A stretch of 64,000 nt of DNA from Paenibacillus urinalis (GTDB taxonomy: Bacteria > Bacillota > Bacilli > Paenibacillales > Paenibacillaceae): the NCBI RefSeq assembly GCF_028747985.1, contig NZ_CP118108.1, positions 4,810,001 to 4,874,000 of the forward strand. The letters are read 5' to 3'. Shown piece by piece: positions 50,453 through 60,900 of the stretch. The notes under the pieces are model-generated. The model did not search any database, had not been told where the DNA came from, and saw only the letters and a program-made list of their open reading frames with translations. Every line of letters starts with the position of its first letter. Position 1 is the first letter of the stretch. Position numbers and translations under genes: made by a program.

Positions 50453-50691
50453 GTCATTTCCCTATTAACTTATTCATTTATGCATTAGCCGCTCCATTCA
50501 TTCTTTAGCGACTCAGCCTGAATCTCTACATCTACTAGCTGTAGCTAAAAATTTTCTACATTTCTGTAGCTACACATACCATTCTTCTCCACCTGCACTC
50601 GGTGTTCATCGCTTGAATAAGTTCATGAACTTCGATGATTCACAGTTTGCATAAATACGGCTTATGCAGCAAGTAACTAACACGCTTCTGT

Positions 50692-51591
50692 TTAGAATGT
50701 CTTCTTAAACCCTTCTCCCAGCACCTCATGCGCATTCGTAATGGTCACAAATGCATTCGGATCCACCGCACGAACGAGCGTCTTCAATCTCGCAATCTCA
50801 CTTTGCCCCACAACAACCATCAGCACCGTACGGTCATCATCCGTATAACCTCCTTGGGCAGACAGCTTCGTTACGCCTCGGTCCAGATCGTGCAATATCG
50901 CCTGCTTAATTGGTTCCGTATAATTGGATATAATGTAGGCGACTTTGGAAGTACCAAATCCCATTTCAACCGCATCAATCACTTTTCCCGTGACATATAA
51001 ACTGATGAGTGCATAAAGTGAGTTCTCTAGGGACAGCAGCATCCCCGCTATTACAATAACTGCCCCATCCAGCAGCATGACACTCAGGGACAGCCGGAGA
51101 CCACTGTATTTCTGAATAATTTGCGCAAGGATCGTCAGTCCCCCTGTGGAACCTCGTCCGCGGTATACGATACCAATCCCGAGCCCAACGCCAATTCCGC
51201 CAAAGATCGAAGCCAGCAGCGGGTTGCTGGTAGGCACCGTCCAATCCTTAGTAAGATAAACGAACAGCGGAAGCATCACACTTCCGAGCAGGGAACGGAT
51301 AGCATATTGCCTTCCCAGTATGGAATACCCTGCAATGAATAACGGAATATTCAGTGCCCACTGTGTAAATGCCGGTTCGAATCCGAAGGCGGCCTGCCCC
51401 AGAATCGAGATACCCGATACACCGCCCGAGGCGATCAAATTCGGCACGAGGAACAGATTGAAGGCAATGGACATGACAAATGCCCCGAATATGATGAAAA
51501 AGGCGTCAACGACCACTCGAAGCGGACCGTCCACCGGAATGAGATTTGAAGCTCTTTTGTTCCTGCTCTTGCGCTCTTGTGCTTGCTGCAT
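50692..51591 (-). CDS. YitT-family membrane protein
   Basis: 299 residues. Five or six membrane helices form the DUF161/YitT domain (LFLVPNLIASGGVSGISILG, GIGVGLGIGIVYRGRGSTGGLTIL), and a C-terminal DUF2179 domain (about 220-299, GVTKLSAQGGYTDDDRTVLMVVV) resembles ligand-binding domains. The family is common in Bacillota and the function is unknown. Start ATG with a distant GGGGAG. Between cls and prfB, on the strand of prfB; the prfB terminator lies upstream, so it needs its own promoter. Confidence 0.88.
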   Translation of the reverse strand: MQQAQERKSRNKRASNLIPVDGPLRVVVDAFFIIFGAFVMSIAFNLFLVPNLIASGGVSGISILGQAAFGFEPAFTQWALNIPLFIAGYSILGRQYAIRSLLGSVMLPLFVYLTKDWTVPTSNPLLASIFGGIGVGLGIGIVYRGRGSTGGLTILAQIIQKYSGLRLSLSVMLLDGAVIVIAGMLLSLENSLYALISLYVTGKVIDAVEMGFGTSKVAYIISNYTEPIKQAILHDLDRGVTKLSAQGGYTDDDRTVLMVVVGQSEIARLKTLVRAVDPNAFVTITNAHEVLGEGFKKTF

Positions 51592-51653
51592 CTTGATTAC
51601 TGTCTCCCCTTAACATAGATGATCGATGATTTCACTTCATAATTAAAAACAAC

Positions 51654-51700
51654 CAAAAAAATTCCTACACGGCTATACTTAACCTTACCATGTTGGAATT
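51654..51700 (-). terminator. Terminator after prfB
   Basis: Minus-strand AATTCCAACATGG pairs with CCGTGTAGGAATT with two mismatches, followed by TTTTT. Confidence 0.65.
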
Positions 51701-51709
51701 CCATATAAA

Positions 51710-52823
51710 TTATTCAGACTCCACCTTAATTTGCTTGCGGAGGTATCCATCAATGAAAGTATCCAGATCGCCGTCCATTACTGCGCCTACGTTCCCCGTC
51801 TCCACGGATGTGCGGTGATCCTTTACCATACTATAGGGATGGAATACATAGGAGCGAATCTGGCTGCCCCATGCAATTTCCGACTGTTCCCCTCGGATTT
51901 CATCCAGTTCTTTTTGCTGCTCTTCCAGTTTTCGCTCGTACAGCTTCGAACGAAGCATCGTCATGGCACGCTCACGGTTCTTGATCTGAGAGCGCTCATT
52001 CTGACACGTCACAACGACACCGGTTGGAATATGCGTAATCCGTACAGCCGAGTCCGTCGTATTGATATGCTGACCGCCGGCACCGCTCGCACGGTACGTA
52101 TCGATCTTCAAATCTTCAGTCCGGATATCCACTTCTACGTCCTCTGTAATCTCGGGTACAACATCACAGGATACGAACGAGGTGTGTCTGCGGCCAGATG
52201 AATCGAATGGAGAGATTCGCACCAGACGATGTACACCCTTCTCAGCTTTGAGGTAACCATAAGCATTATAGCCCTTAATGGACAAGGTCACGCTCTTGAT
52301 TCCCGCTTCGTCTCCCGGAAGGTAATCCAGCACTTCCACCTTGAAGCCGCGCTTCTCAGCCCAGCGAGTGTACATCCGAAGCAGCATTTGTCCCCAGTCC
52401 TGAGACTCCGTACCGCCTGCACCAGGATGCAGCTCCAGAATGGCATTCATCTTGTCATAAGGCTGATCCAGCAGCAGCTGCAGCTCGAACTCCTCCAGCT
52501 TGCTTACCAGGGCTTTGATCGTTTCACCGATTTCTGCCGCGATGCTCTCATCGCCTTCCTCTTCCGCCAGCTCGATCATCATGCTCGCATCATCATATTC
52601 CTGCTGCAGCTTCTTGTACTGATCGACAGAGCCCTTCACTGCATTCATCTCGGAGATGAGCGCCTGGGCTTTATCATTATCATCCCAAAAATCAGGGGCT
52701 GACATCTTCTCTTCGAAGTTTGCGATCATTTCATTCTTCAGATCTAAGTCAAAGAGACCCCCTAAGGTTGGTTAGTTTCTTGCTGATCTCGCGTAAATCC
52801 TGCTTAATGCTTGGTTCAATCAT
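51710..52823 (-). CDS. prfB: Peptide chain release factor 2, with programmed +1 frameshift
   Basis: Reads UGA and UAA stops. The gene begins with ATG at 52823, reads 24 codons to CTT TGA C (TGA at 52749-52751), and must shift +1 to read GAC and continue to 51710, giving 370 residues. The SD-like AGGGGG (52758-52763) just before the slippery CTT is the classic RF2 signal. Beyond the shift come the SPF stop-recognition region ([14 protein letters not shown]) and the GGQ peptide-release motif (GAGGQHIN). RF2 thus controls its own level: when it is scarce, ribosomes pause at TGA and shift. The downstream frame alone (from 52729) lacks the true N-terminus. Confidence 0.95.
52748..52763 (-). promoter_or_regulatory. 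prfB +1 frameshift site
   Basis: Minus-strand AGGGGG TCT CTT TGA C: SD-like hexamer, slippery CTT, in-frame TGA and following C, all in the arrangement known from bacterial RF2 genes. Confidence 0.93.
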
Positions 52824-52863
52824 GATTCACAGATTCCTCTCTTTACTTGTAGATAAAGCCCCA

Positions 52864-52903
52864 CTGAGACCTGGCCACGTACAGTAACACGGACAAGTCT
52901 CAG
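52864..52903 (-). terminator. Hairpin after secA
   Basis: Minus-strand CTGAGACTTGTCC pairs with GGCCAGGTCTCAG at 12 of 13 positions around a 14-base loop; the T run is weak (CTTTATC). Lies between secA and prfB. Confidence 0.55.
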
Positions 52904-53025
52904 GGAGCTGTATTATTAAAACAAACCTATTTCAGATTATGCATCACGCCATCCCATGCATCCTGTGCATCACACAGGTGGGATTCTGAGCAAAACCCTT
53001 AATTTATATTATATTCTATGCCGAA

Positions 53026-55533
53026 TTAAGAAGTTTGACCATGGCAATGTTTATATTTCTTGCCACTGCCGCAAGGACAAGGATCGTTGCGTCCGATTTG
53101 GTCTGCTACCTTCACAGGACGCTTCTCCGCAGGTTCGCCGCTTGTTGAGATCTGCTTCTCGTCCACAACCGCTTGACGCTCCTGGTTGCTCTCGATTTGA
53201 GCTCTCATGACATAAGTTGCAACTTCCTCCTGAATCGTGGAGATCATCTCGTTGAACATCGCAAATCCTTCAAATTGGTATTCGCGAAGCGGATCAGTAC
53301 CGCCGTATGCCCGAAGGTGAATCCCTTGACGCAGCTGATCCATCGCATCGATATGGTCCATCCATTTGCTATCTACCGCACGAAGCACAATAACCTTCTC
53401 GAATTCACGCACCATTTCTTCCCCAATGCGCTCTTCACGGGCATCATACTTCTCCTGCACCTTGCCAAAGATGAACTCAACGATCTCTTCAACCTCTTTG
53501 CCCCATAGATCATCGCGGGTAATAGCGCCCTCTTCGAGCATCTTACTGTTCATGTAGTCTGCTACTTCCTGCAGCTCCCAGTTCTCTGGGATATCATCCG
53601 GGCAGTGAGCCTCCACATTACGCTGAATCGTTCCACGGATCATCTCCATCACGATCTGCTTGATGTTCTCAGACTCCAGCACCTCACGACGCTGCTTGTA
53701 GATGACTTCACGCTGCTGGTTCATGACATCGTCATATTGGAGAACGACTTTACGCATATCGAAGTTATTGCCCTCAACACGCTTCTGAGCGGATTCTACC
53801 GCACGCGTAATCATCTTGCTCTCAATCGGCTGATCTTCCTCGAAGCCAAGACGCTCCATCATGTTCAGTACGTTATCCGCACCAAAGCGCTTCATGAGCT
53901 CATCGCCAAGTGACAGATAGAACTGCGTCGAACCCGGATCACCCTGACGTCCGGCACGACCGCGTAGCTGGTTATCGATCCGTCTCGACTCATGACGCTC
54001 TGTACCGATGATGTGCAGGCCGCCAAGATCCGATACGCCTTCACCCAGAATAATGTCTGTACCGCGTCCAGCCATGTTGGTCGCAATCGTTACCGCTCCA
54101 GCCTGACCTGCACCGGAGATGATCTGTGCTTCCTCCGCATGGTATTTCGCGTTCAATACCTGGTGCTTCACACCTTTGCGCTTCAGCATTTCGGACAGAA
54201 CCTCAGAGTTCTCAATGGACACCGTACCCACGAGTACCGGCTGATTCTTCGCATGACGTTCTACGATCTCATTCACCACGGCTCTGAACTTGCTCTCTAC
54301 GCTCTTATAAACCACATCCGGGATATCCTGACGCTGGTTCGGACGGTTCGTCGGTACTTGAAGCACTTCAAGTCCGTAAATCTTCTTGAACTCTTCTTCC
54401 TCTGTCTTCGCCGTACCGGTCATCCCTGCCAGCTTCTTGTACATCCGGAAATAGTTCTGGAAGGTAATCGTCGCAAGCGTCATGCTCTCGTTCTGAACTT
54501 CGATGCCTTCCTTCGCTTCGATCGCCTGGTGCAGACCATCGCTGTAACGACGACCCGCCATTAGACGGCCTGTAAATTCGTCAACGATGACAACTTCGCC
54601 TTCTGCAACGACGTAATCGACGTCACGACGCATGATGACATTCGCCTTAAGCCCCTGCACGATATGGTGATTCAGCGTTACATGAGCTTGGTCGTACAAG
54701 TTATCAATACCAAAAGCACGCTCAGCCTTAGCAACCCCTGCTTCGGTCAGCGCTACAGATTTCACCTTAATATCTACAGTGTAATCCTCTTCAGCGACCA
54801 GCTTCTTCACGAAACGATCGGCTGCAAAATAGAGCTCTGTCGATTTCTGGGCTTGTCCGGAAATGATGAGCGGTGTACGCGCTTCGTCAACAAGGATGGA
54901 GTCCACTTCGTCAATAATGCAGAAATAGAGTGGACGCTGTACCATTTGTTCCTTGTATAGGACCATGTTGTCACGAAGGTAGTCAAACCCGTATTCGTTG
55001 TTCGTTCCGTACGTAATATCACATGCATAAGCAGCCTGCTTGGACGCATGATCCATGCCGCTGAGGTTAATCCCAACGGTCATGCCGAGGTACTCATAAA
55101 TCTGTCCCATCTCCTGGCTGTCACGTTGAGCCAAATAGTCATTGACCGTAACCACGTGAGCACCCTTGCCAAGAAGTGCATTGAGATATACAGGCAGCGT
55201 TCCGACGAGCGTCTTCCCTTCCCCTGTCTTCATCTCTGCAATCCGGCCTTCATGCAGTGCAATACCGCCAAGTAGCTGTACGTCATAGTGACGTTTATTC
55301 AAGACACGCTTCGATGCTTCCCTTACAGTAGCAAAGGCTTCCGGCAGTATCTCCTCAAGGGTAGCCCCTTTCTCAATCCGTGCGCGGAACTCCTCTGTCT
55401 TCCCTTTAAGTTGAGCGTCGGAAAGCGCGGTAAATTCCGGTTCCATTTTATTAATAGTATCGACCGTCTTCATCAGACGTTTGACATCACGCTCGTTGGT
55501 GTCGCCGAAGATCTTCTTCACTAGTCCTAGCAT
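53026..55533 (-). CDS. secA: Preprotein translocase ATPase SecA
   Basis: Motor that drives preproteins through SecYEG. Walker [28 protein letters not shown], helicase motifs [11 protein letters not shown], and the C-terminal SecB/lipid zinc motif ([14 protein letters not shown]). The frame is open to 55584, but the ATG at 55533 ([11 protein letters not shown]) has AAAGGGG upstream and fits the family; 835 residues. hpf lies upstream and prfB downstream, the usual Bacillales order. Confidence 0.98.
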   Translation of the reverse strand: MLGLVKKIFGDTNERDVKRLMKTVDTINKMEPEFTALSDAQLKGKTEEFRARIEKGATLEEILPEAFATVREASKRVLNKRHYDVQLLGGIALHEGRIAEMKTGEGKTLVGTLPVYLNALLGKGAHVVTVNDYLAQRDSQEMGQIYEYLGMTVGINLSGMDHASKQAAYACDITYGTNNEYGFDYLRDNMVLYKEQMVQRPLYFCIIDEVDSILVDEARTPLIISGQAQKSTELYFAADRFVKKLVAEEDYTVDIKVKSVALTEAGVAKAERAFGIDNLYDQAHVTLNHHIVQGLKANVIMRRDVDYVVAEGEVVIVDEFTGRLMAGRRYSDGLHQAIEAKEGIEVQNESMTLATITFQNYFRMYKKLAGMTGTAKTEEEEFKKIYGLEVLQVPTNRPNQRQDIPDVVYKSVESKFRAVVNEIVERHAKNQPVLVGTVSIENSEVLSEMLKRKGVKHQVLNAKYHAEEAQIISGAGQAGAVTIATNMAGRGTDIILGEGVSDLGGLHIIGTERHESRRIDNQLRGRAGRQGDPGSTQFYLSLGDELMKRFGADNVLNMMERLGFEEDQPIESKMITRAVESAQKRVEGNNFDMRKVVLQYDDVMNQQREVIYKQRREVLESENIKQIVMEMIRGTIQRNVEAHCPDDIPENWELQEVADYMNSKMLEEGAITRDDLWGKEVEEIVEFIFGKVQEKYDAREERIGEEMVREFEKVIVLRAVDSKWMDHIDAMDQLRQGIHLRAYGGTDPLREYQFEGFAMFNEMISTIQEEVATYVMRAQIESNQERQAVVDEKQISTSGEPAEKRPVKVADQIGRNDPCPCGSGKKYKHCHGQTS

Positions 55534-55744
55534 GGTTAACCCCTTTCGTGCAAAACAGATGTTAGAATCAAACTCGGCATGCAAAGGGTAAATGTTAGGA
55601 ACTTGAGTGGTTCAACTGTCATTCAAAGTTCTTACATGCACAAGCTGATGTTCATATCGAATCATTCATAACATTTCTACGCATATTCAAATCAAGGTGA
55701 ATCCACTTCATCACTCACGAAAACAATGAATTAGATTCAGCGGT

Positions 55745-55790
55745 GAATCAATTTCATAAATCATAAACAAAGGTATTATGAAATTGATTC
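55745..55790. repeat. Perfect 15-base inverted repeat upstream of secA
   Basis: Arms GAATCAATTTCATAA and TTATGAAATTGATTC, loop 16 bases. Could be an operator or an RNA hairpin in the secA leader. Confidence 0.8.
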
Positions 55791-56006
55791 TAGTATACAT
55801 AAAAATGGTTTTGCCTAAATTGTAACAGTTTGTCAAGGCTGTCGCAACAAGGGCAGGCCCTTTATTTTCACCGAATTCCGCTATTAAAATGAGCAGTGAA
55901 ACTCATCACAGCCCTAGCCCATCATCCGGTAAGACTCTGTATATATAGACGCATGAGCCTAATATTTAGTTTCGCTATATGACGAAGACATTATGTGGAA
56001 AAATAC

Positions 56007-56042
56007 AAAAAAGAGCCCCTGCTCATCAAAGAGAGGGCTCTT
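56007..56042 (-). terminator. Terminator after hpf
   Basis: Minus-strand AAGAGCCC pairs with GGGCTCTT, loop about 16 bases, followed by a T run. Confidence 0.82.
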
Positions 56043-56179
56043 GGTTATTTTCTAGTTCGATCAAATTTTTAAATAATCCTTACCAGTACCTGCACGCAAC
56101 ATTCACAATCGTTTCAGTCAACCTTAGATTAAGTTGAAATCAAACCGGCTGAATGCAATAAGATTTAAATGGTACTTAC

Positions 56180-56752
56180 TCATTCTTGTTCAATAAGACC
56201 GTACTTGCCGTCATTACGCTTGTACACGACGCTAACTTCATTATTCTCAATATTGGAGAATACAAAGAAGTTATGGCCGACCATGTTCATCTGTAAAATG
56301 GCTTCCTCCACATCCATCGGCTTCAGGAAGAATTTCTTCGTACGGACCACTTCTAGATCATCATATTCACTGTCCAGCTCCTCATCGGTAACTGGGGACG
56401 GGCTGGCAGGAACATTTTCAACAAAAAACGTCTTCAAATTATCTTCTTGACGGAATTTGCGGTTGATCTTCGTCTTATGCTTGCGGATCTGACGCTCGAG
56501 CTTCTCCACCACCGCGTCAATGGACGCGTACATGTCCGTGCTCTCGTCTTCTGCGCGAAGGACCAGACCTTTCATCGGAATCGTAACCTCAACAGTGTGG
56601 AACCCGCGGTTAACATTCACGCTTAGTGTCACATTGCCATCAGAGGTTAGAGGTTCATCGAAATACTTCTCTAGCTTGCTAAGTTTCTTGTCGACATATT
56701 CTTTCAAAGCATCGGTAACCTCGATTTGTTGACCTCGAATACTCAAATTCAT
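56180..56752 (-). CDS. hpf: Long ribosome hibernation promoting factor (HPF/YvyD)
   Basis: Binds ribosomes and joins them as inactive 100S pairs in stationary phase. N-terminal HPF domain (MNLSIRGQQIEVTDALKEYV, about 1-100), linker, and a C-terminal dimerisation domain (about 130-188, RTKKFFLKPMDVEEAILQMNMVGHNFFVF). 190 residues, the long form found in Bacillota. The frame is open to 56845, but the ATG at 56752 has GGAGG nine bases upstream and is the family start. Upstream of secA with its own terminator. Confidence 0.95.
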   Translation of the reverse strand: MNLSIRGQQIEVTDALKEYVDKKLSKLEKYFDEPLTSDGNVTLSVNVNRGFHTVEVTIPMKGLVLRAEDESTDMYASIDAVVEKLERQIRKHKTKINRKFRQEDNLKTFFVENVPASPSPVTDEELDSEYDDLEVVRTKKFFLKPMDVEEAILQMNMVGHNFFVFSNIENNEVSVVYKRNDGKYGLIEQE

Positions 56753-57359
56753 AGGGCAATTCCTCCTTTTCCTTTGCACCTTGATTATAACATGTTTGTT
56801 AGGCCAATGTAAAAAGAATGAGGGCGTTTTACACATATCTAACACAAAGTTATGACAATTGTATGAGGAGCGTTTGAGGCGAGCAGGATTCGGTTAAAAT
56901 ACTCTGTTATCTTTGTGAAATGAGAAGAAGAAATCTGCGGATTTTGGCGGAGACTTTCACTTATTTTGTCGGAAATTTAATATAATGTGAAATTAAAATT
57001 TCTGATCATGCAAGAAAATAAGCTTTAGATCTCGTTGAGATAAGGTTGAAGTTGTCTTAAATGGGGCCAAGACTCTGAGAGTACACATCCTGAGGGGGAG
57101 CAAAGCCTGTGAGGTACTATTTAGTGAGGTTCAATATATAATCCATTGAGATATATGCAATGTTGCATGAATAGCTATGAGTAGTAGCACCTGGCAATAA
57201 TAGAGGAGATTGAAGATTAAGTTTGAAGCTTTAGGTTCAATGCTTAAAGTTTGTTGTTTGATATTAGATACTCGAAAGAGAGCAGGCTTGTATGTGTCCC
57301 TTCATGTGTACCTTGGTACCCAAGCTAAGCGAGGAGAGATAAATCCCTCTAACGGGAAC
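56753..57359. other. hpf-csp intergenic region, no gene seen
   Basis: About 600 bases without a supported gene. A perfect TATAAT (56981-56986, plus strand) lacks a good -35. Downstream, 57030-57120 contains a small hairpin (ATCTC/GAGAT) and GC-richer segments unlike the AT-rich surroundings. The frame at 57210-57416 (TTG start with the ribosome site too close) is not convincing. Confidence 0.4.
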
Positions 57360-57391
57360 AAAAAAAACCTTGAGACAACTGTCTCAAGGTT
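57360..57391 (-). terminator. Terminator after the cold-shock gene
   Basis: Minus-strand AACCTTGAGACA pairs perfectly with TGTCTCAAGGTT around GT, followed by seven or more T. Confidence 0.93.
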
Positions 57392-57457
57392 GACGCTAGC
57401 TAAACTCAATTGTTAACCATCTAACCGTTATATGTAGGTCGGGCTAAGCCGGGATGA

Positions 57458-57655
57458 TTATAATTTGATTACGTTAGCAGCTTGTGGTCCACGTGCGCCT
57501 TCGACGATTTCGAATTCTACGGATTGACCTTCTTCCAAAGTCTTGAAGCCTTCGGATTGGATTGCGGAAAAGTGTACGAATACGTCGCCGCCTTCCTCAG
57601 TCTCGATGAAACCATAACCTTTTTCTGCGTTAAACCATTTAACTTTACCTTGCAT
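57458..57655 (-). CDS. Cold-shock protein (CspA/CspB family)
   Basis: 65-residue single OB-fold RNA/DNA chaperone. RNP1 is KGYGFIE and RNP2 is VFVHFSAI; the surrounding [14 protein letters not shown] is nearly invariant in the family. GAAGGGAATG precedes the ATG. A good promoter (TTGACA-18-TATAGT) lies about 50-80 bases upstream, leaving a short leader, and a strong terminator follows, so it is a single-gene unit. Confidence 0.96.
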   Translation of the reverse strand: MQGKVKWFNAEKGYGFIETEEGGDVFVHFSAIQSEGFKTLEEGQSVEFEIVEGARGPQAANVIKL

Positions 57656-57707
57656 GCACGAACATTCCCTTCGTCATCAAATGAAGTGAGCTTGGCTCAC
57701 AACTCCG

Positions 57708-57737
57708 ACTATACCATCCAAACTTATCCATTGTCAA
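57708..57737 (-). promoter_or_regulatory. Cold-shock gene promoter
   Basis: Minus-strand TTGACA (57737-57732), 18-base spacer ending TGG, then TATAGT (57713-57708): near-consensus sigma-A with an extended -10. Confidence 0.75.
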
Positions 57738-57872
57738 TTGGAAAAGAAAATGATTACCTTCTAATATATGACATAATAATGTTAATATTTTGTCGAACTT
57801 TGAGACAAAAAGATCTAATCACAAACAAATTATAAAGTCAGTAAATCAGAAAACATCACATTAAAACCGACT

Positions 57873-57899
57873 GAAAGAACCCCATCAAGAGGGGTCCTC
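57873..57899 (-). terminator. Terminator after the SLH protein gene
   Basis: Minus-strand GGACCCC pairs with GGGGTTC around a seven-base loop, then TTTC. The T run is short. Confidence 0.5.
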
Positions 57900-57948
57900 C
57901 CGCCAGAATAAATAAACTTTGTACGCTATAACCGGAAAGTATTTTACA

Positions 57949-60900
57949 CTATTCTGGTTTAAGTTCAGCATTATTTTCAGTACTAGCTGAGTCTGTTCCT
58001 GATGCTCCTTCTGAATTAGTGTCTACATCTGATTGAACATCACTCTCTGCACCAGTTTGCGGATCCGATTCCGGATCTATTACTATCTCTGACTCGGGAG
58101 CTGTTTCCGGTTCAGTTATGGCTTCATTATTCTCGTTATTAGATACATCCGATTCAGGAGCAATAGAGTTGCTAGAATTTATATAGTAGTGCACCTGAGC
58201 TTTTTTATTAATTGGGAGTAATTGAGTTTCACCTGTCTGAATAGTTTCTGTAATTTTATCTTCCCATAGTGTTGGTTGATGATATGTTTCTGTTGTATTA
58301 ACAAAAGTGGCGCTGCTTACGTTCAGTTGAGGAGTATTCGGCACATTTACACCCTGGGAGGACTCAATTCCACCGAAGAAGTTCCCACTCACATCAATGG
58401 TCCCTTTTAATTCTACAGAAGAACCATTAACTAACAGCCCCGCATCTCCTCTGGTAAGCTTCACATCTTGTATCGTTACACCTGTCGTATTGTACACTTG
58501 AAGAACATAGTTAGAATCCCACAATTCGTCGTTCCCTGTTAATTCAATCGTATGATTCTGTCCATCAATTGTTACTGCACGGCTTACAACGAACCTTTTA
58601 TCTGTCGCGATATCAGATGCCAGTCTAATCTTGACGATGCTGTCATCTCCTAGCGCTGCTCTAAAATCTTCTGCCGTTGAAACTTCTGTTATTGTTGCTG
58701 GATCTTCTGTATTCTTCACTTCCAGATAATACTGTGGCTGATTTTTCAAAGTAATCAATGTGAACTGATCTTCACCTGTTAAGATCGTATCTGTGATCTG
58801 ATCTTCCCATAGTGTTGGTTTCCCAAATGCTTCTGATGAATTAATCAATTTGGCAGTGCTTACGTTCAGTTGAGGAGTGTTCGGCACATTTACACCCTGG
58901 GAGGATTCAATTCCGCCGAAGACGTTCCCACTCACATCGATGCTGCCTTTTAATTCTACAGAAGAACCGTTAACTAACAGCCCCGCATCTCCCCCGGTGA
59001 GCTTCACATCTTGTATCGTTACACCTGTCGTATTGTACACTTGCAGAACATAATTGGAATCCCATAATTCGTCGTTCCCTATTAATTCAATCTGATGATT
59101 CTGTCCATCTATTGTCACCGCACGGCTTACAACGAACCTTTCGTCTGTCTCGATATCAGATTTCAGTCTGATTTTGATTATACTAGCATTATCTAATGCT
59201 GCCCTAAAATCATCTGCAGTTGAAACTTCAGCTATTGTTGCTGGATCTTCTGCATTTTCCTCTTTGAGATAATAATGTGGCTGATCTTTCAAAGTAATCA
59301 ATGTGAACTGACCACTTGTTGATATAGTTCCTGTAATTTTATCTTCCCACAGTGTTGGTTGCCCAAATGCTTCTGTTGTATTAACCAAAGTAGCGCTACT
59401 TACGTTCAGTTGAGGATTGCTCACCAGCCCTTTACCCTTGGAGGATTCAATACCGCCGAAGAAGTTATCACTCACATCGATGGTCCCTTTCAATTCTACA
59501 GAAGAACCATTAACTAATAACCCCGCATCTCCACCAGTAAGCTTCACATCTTTGATGATTACACCTGTCGTATCGTATACCTGGAGAACATAATTGGAAT
59601 TCCACACTTTGTCGTTCCCTGTTAATTTAATCTGCTTATTCTGTCCATCTATTGTCACTGCACGACTTATAACTATTTTCTTGTCAGTTGTGAAGCTGTT
59701 TTTCAACTTAATAATAGATTTGCTTGTATTCATTATTGCTTCTTCAAATTCTATAAGTGAGGATACTTCAGCTACACTTGGGTCAACAATCTCAATGGTT
59801 TGATTTACTGCTCCACTCGAAACGGTAACTACCACATTTCCTGCGCTGGCTTCTGTTCCTTGAGATACAATGACTGTTACCCCTGTCAATCCAAGCGAAG
59901 CAATTGCTTCATTCGCTTTCTCCACTGTTTTTGCTACATCCGTGTCCCACTCTAAACTCAGCGCCTCGATGGCTTCTATCGCATCTGCTACTTTCTCTTC
60001 ATCCGTTTGTCCGTCCGGTATATCTGGATTGCTTCCTCCATCACCGGGAGATGTATCTCCACCAGATCCACCACTACTCGAACCACCACCACTAGATGCT
60101 GGAGGAGGGGATGCCGGTAAAGTCACACTATCTTTTTGAGAACCATCCATTTGACTTGGCTTCGTTTGGAAGGATGACCCCTCCGCTCCCTCGTTTACCG
60201 TAGCTTTACTAATTGTCCCCGAACCTAACAATTTCGTGATCGCATTAAGTATGAGCTGAGCAATTTGAGCGTTGCTGCTTACAGCGATCTGGCTTTTTTC
60301 TGCATTTTTATCCACTAGGAAATTTCCGATAGATCCACGGTCAAGCTCAACCGATACAGAAGCAGCATACAAACCAACATCATCAAAAGTTCCGTTCAAT
60401 ACCACCTTGCTGTCAGCCGGCAAAATTTCAGCCAATTCAACGTCAGTAAAGCCAGCTCCTGCAACGTTATCTTCTTCAAGTTTTACTGATGATTGAACAA
60501 TGACGTTCTCTGCTGTCGTCGTTCCTTCGGCAACGATGCGAACGGTACCATCCTTTTTATTCACCACTACATTCAGCAGTACAGAATCCACAAAATGGAT
60601 GGAGTTCTCACCGCCGCCTTCTACATTGGTTGTACCATGCACTTTTACATTCTGAATCGTGACATCTCCTGCTCCAATGCCTTCAGCAAACAGAAGATCA
60701 CCTTTGACAACTGTGTTCACGAGCGTTACATCAGGTACATTGATAATTACATTTCCTTCAATAACTGTCGTTTCTTCTTCAGAACCATAGGTTCCAGCGA
60801 TATCATATGTAACGGTGTTTAATTCTTTTTTACTTGCTAATGCGTTTTCAATTAACACCACAGCTTCCGCTCTTGTAAGCAAACGAAGAGGAGAGAATGT

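Larger units (their letters stand above)
55534..56179. other. secA-hpf intergenic region
   Basis: 646 bases. It holds the hpf terminator (56007-56042), a perfect 15-base inverted repeat GAATCAATTTCATAA/TTATGAAATTGATTC (55745-55790) about 210-260 bases before the secA start, and a nearby imperfect copy of one arm (GGTGAATCCACTTCATCA, from about 55696). A TTGACA -35-like element lies upstream of the inverted repeat, without a matching -10. No gene is supported. Confidence 0.55.

Noticed and set aside
50539..50574. Two CTGTAGCTA copies with a TGTAGCTACA palindrome between cls and yitT
   Set aside because: Short and located between convergent gene ends, where an operator would have no clear target.
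57210..57416. 68-codon plus-strand frame with a TTG start
   Set aside because: The GGAG element is too close to the TTG, composition is not protein-like, and the 3' end runs through the csp terminator.
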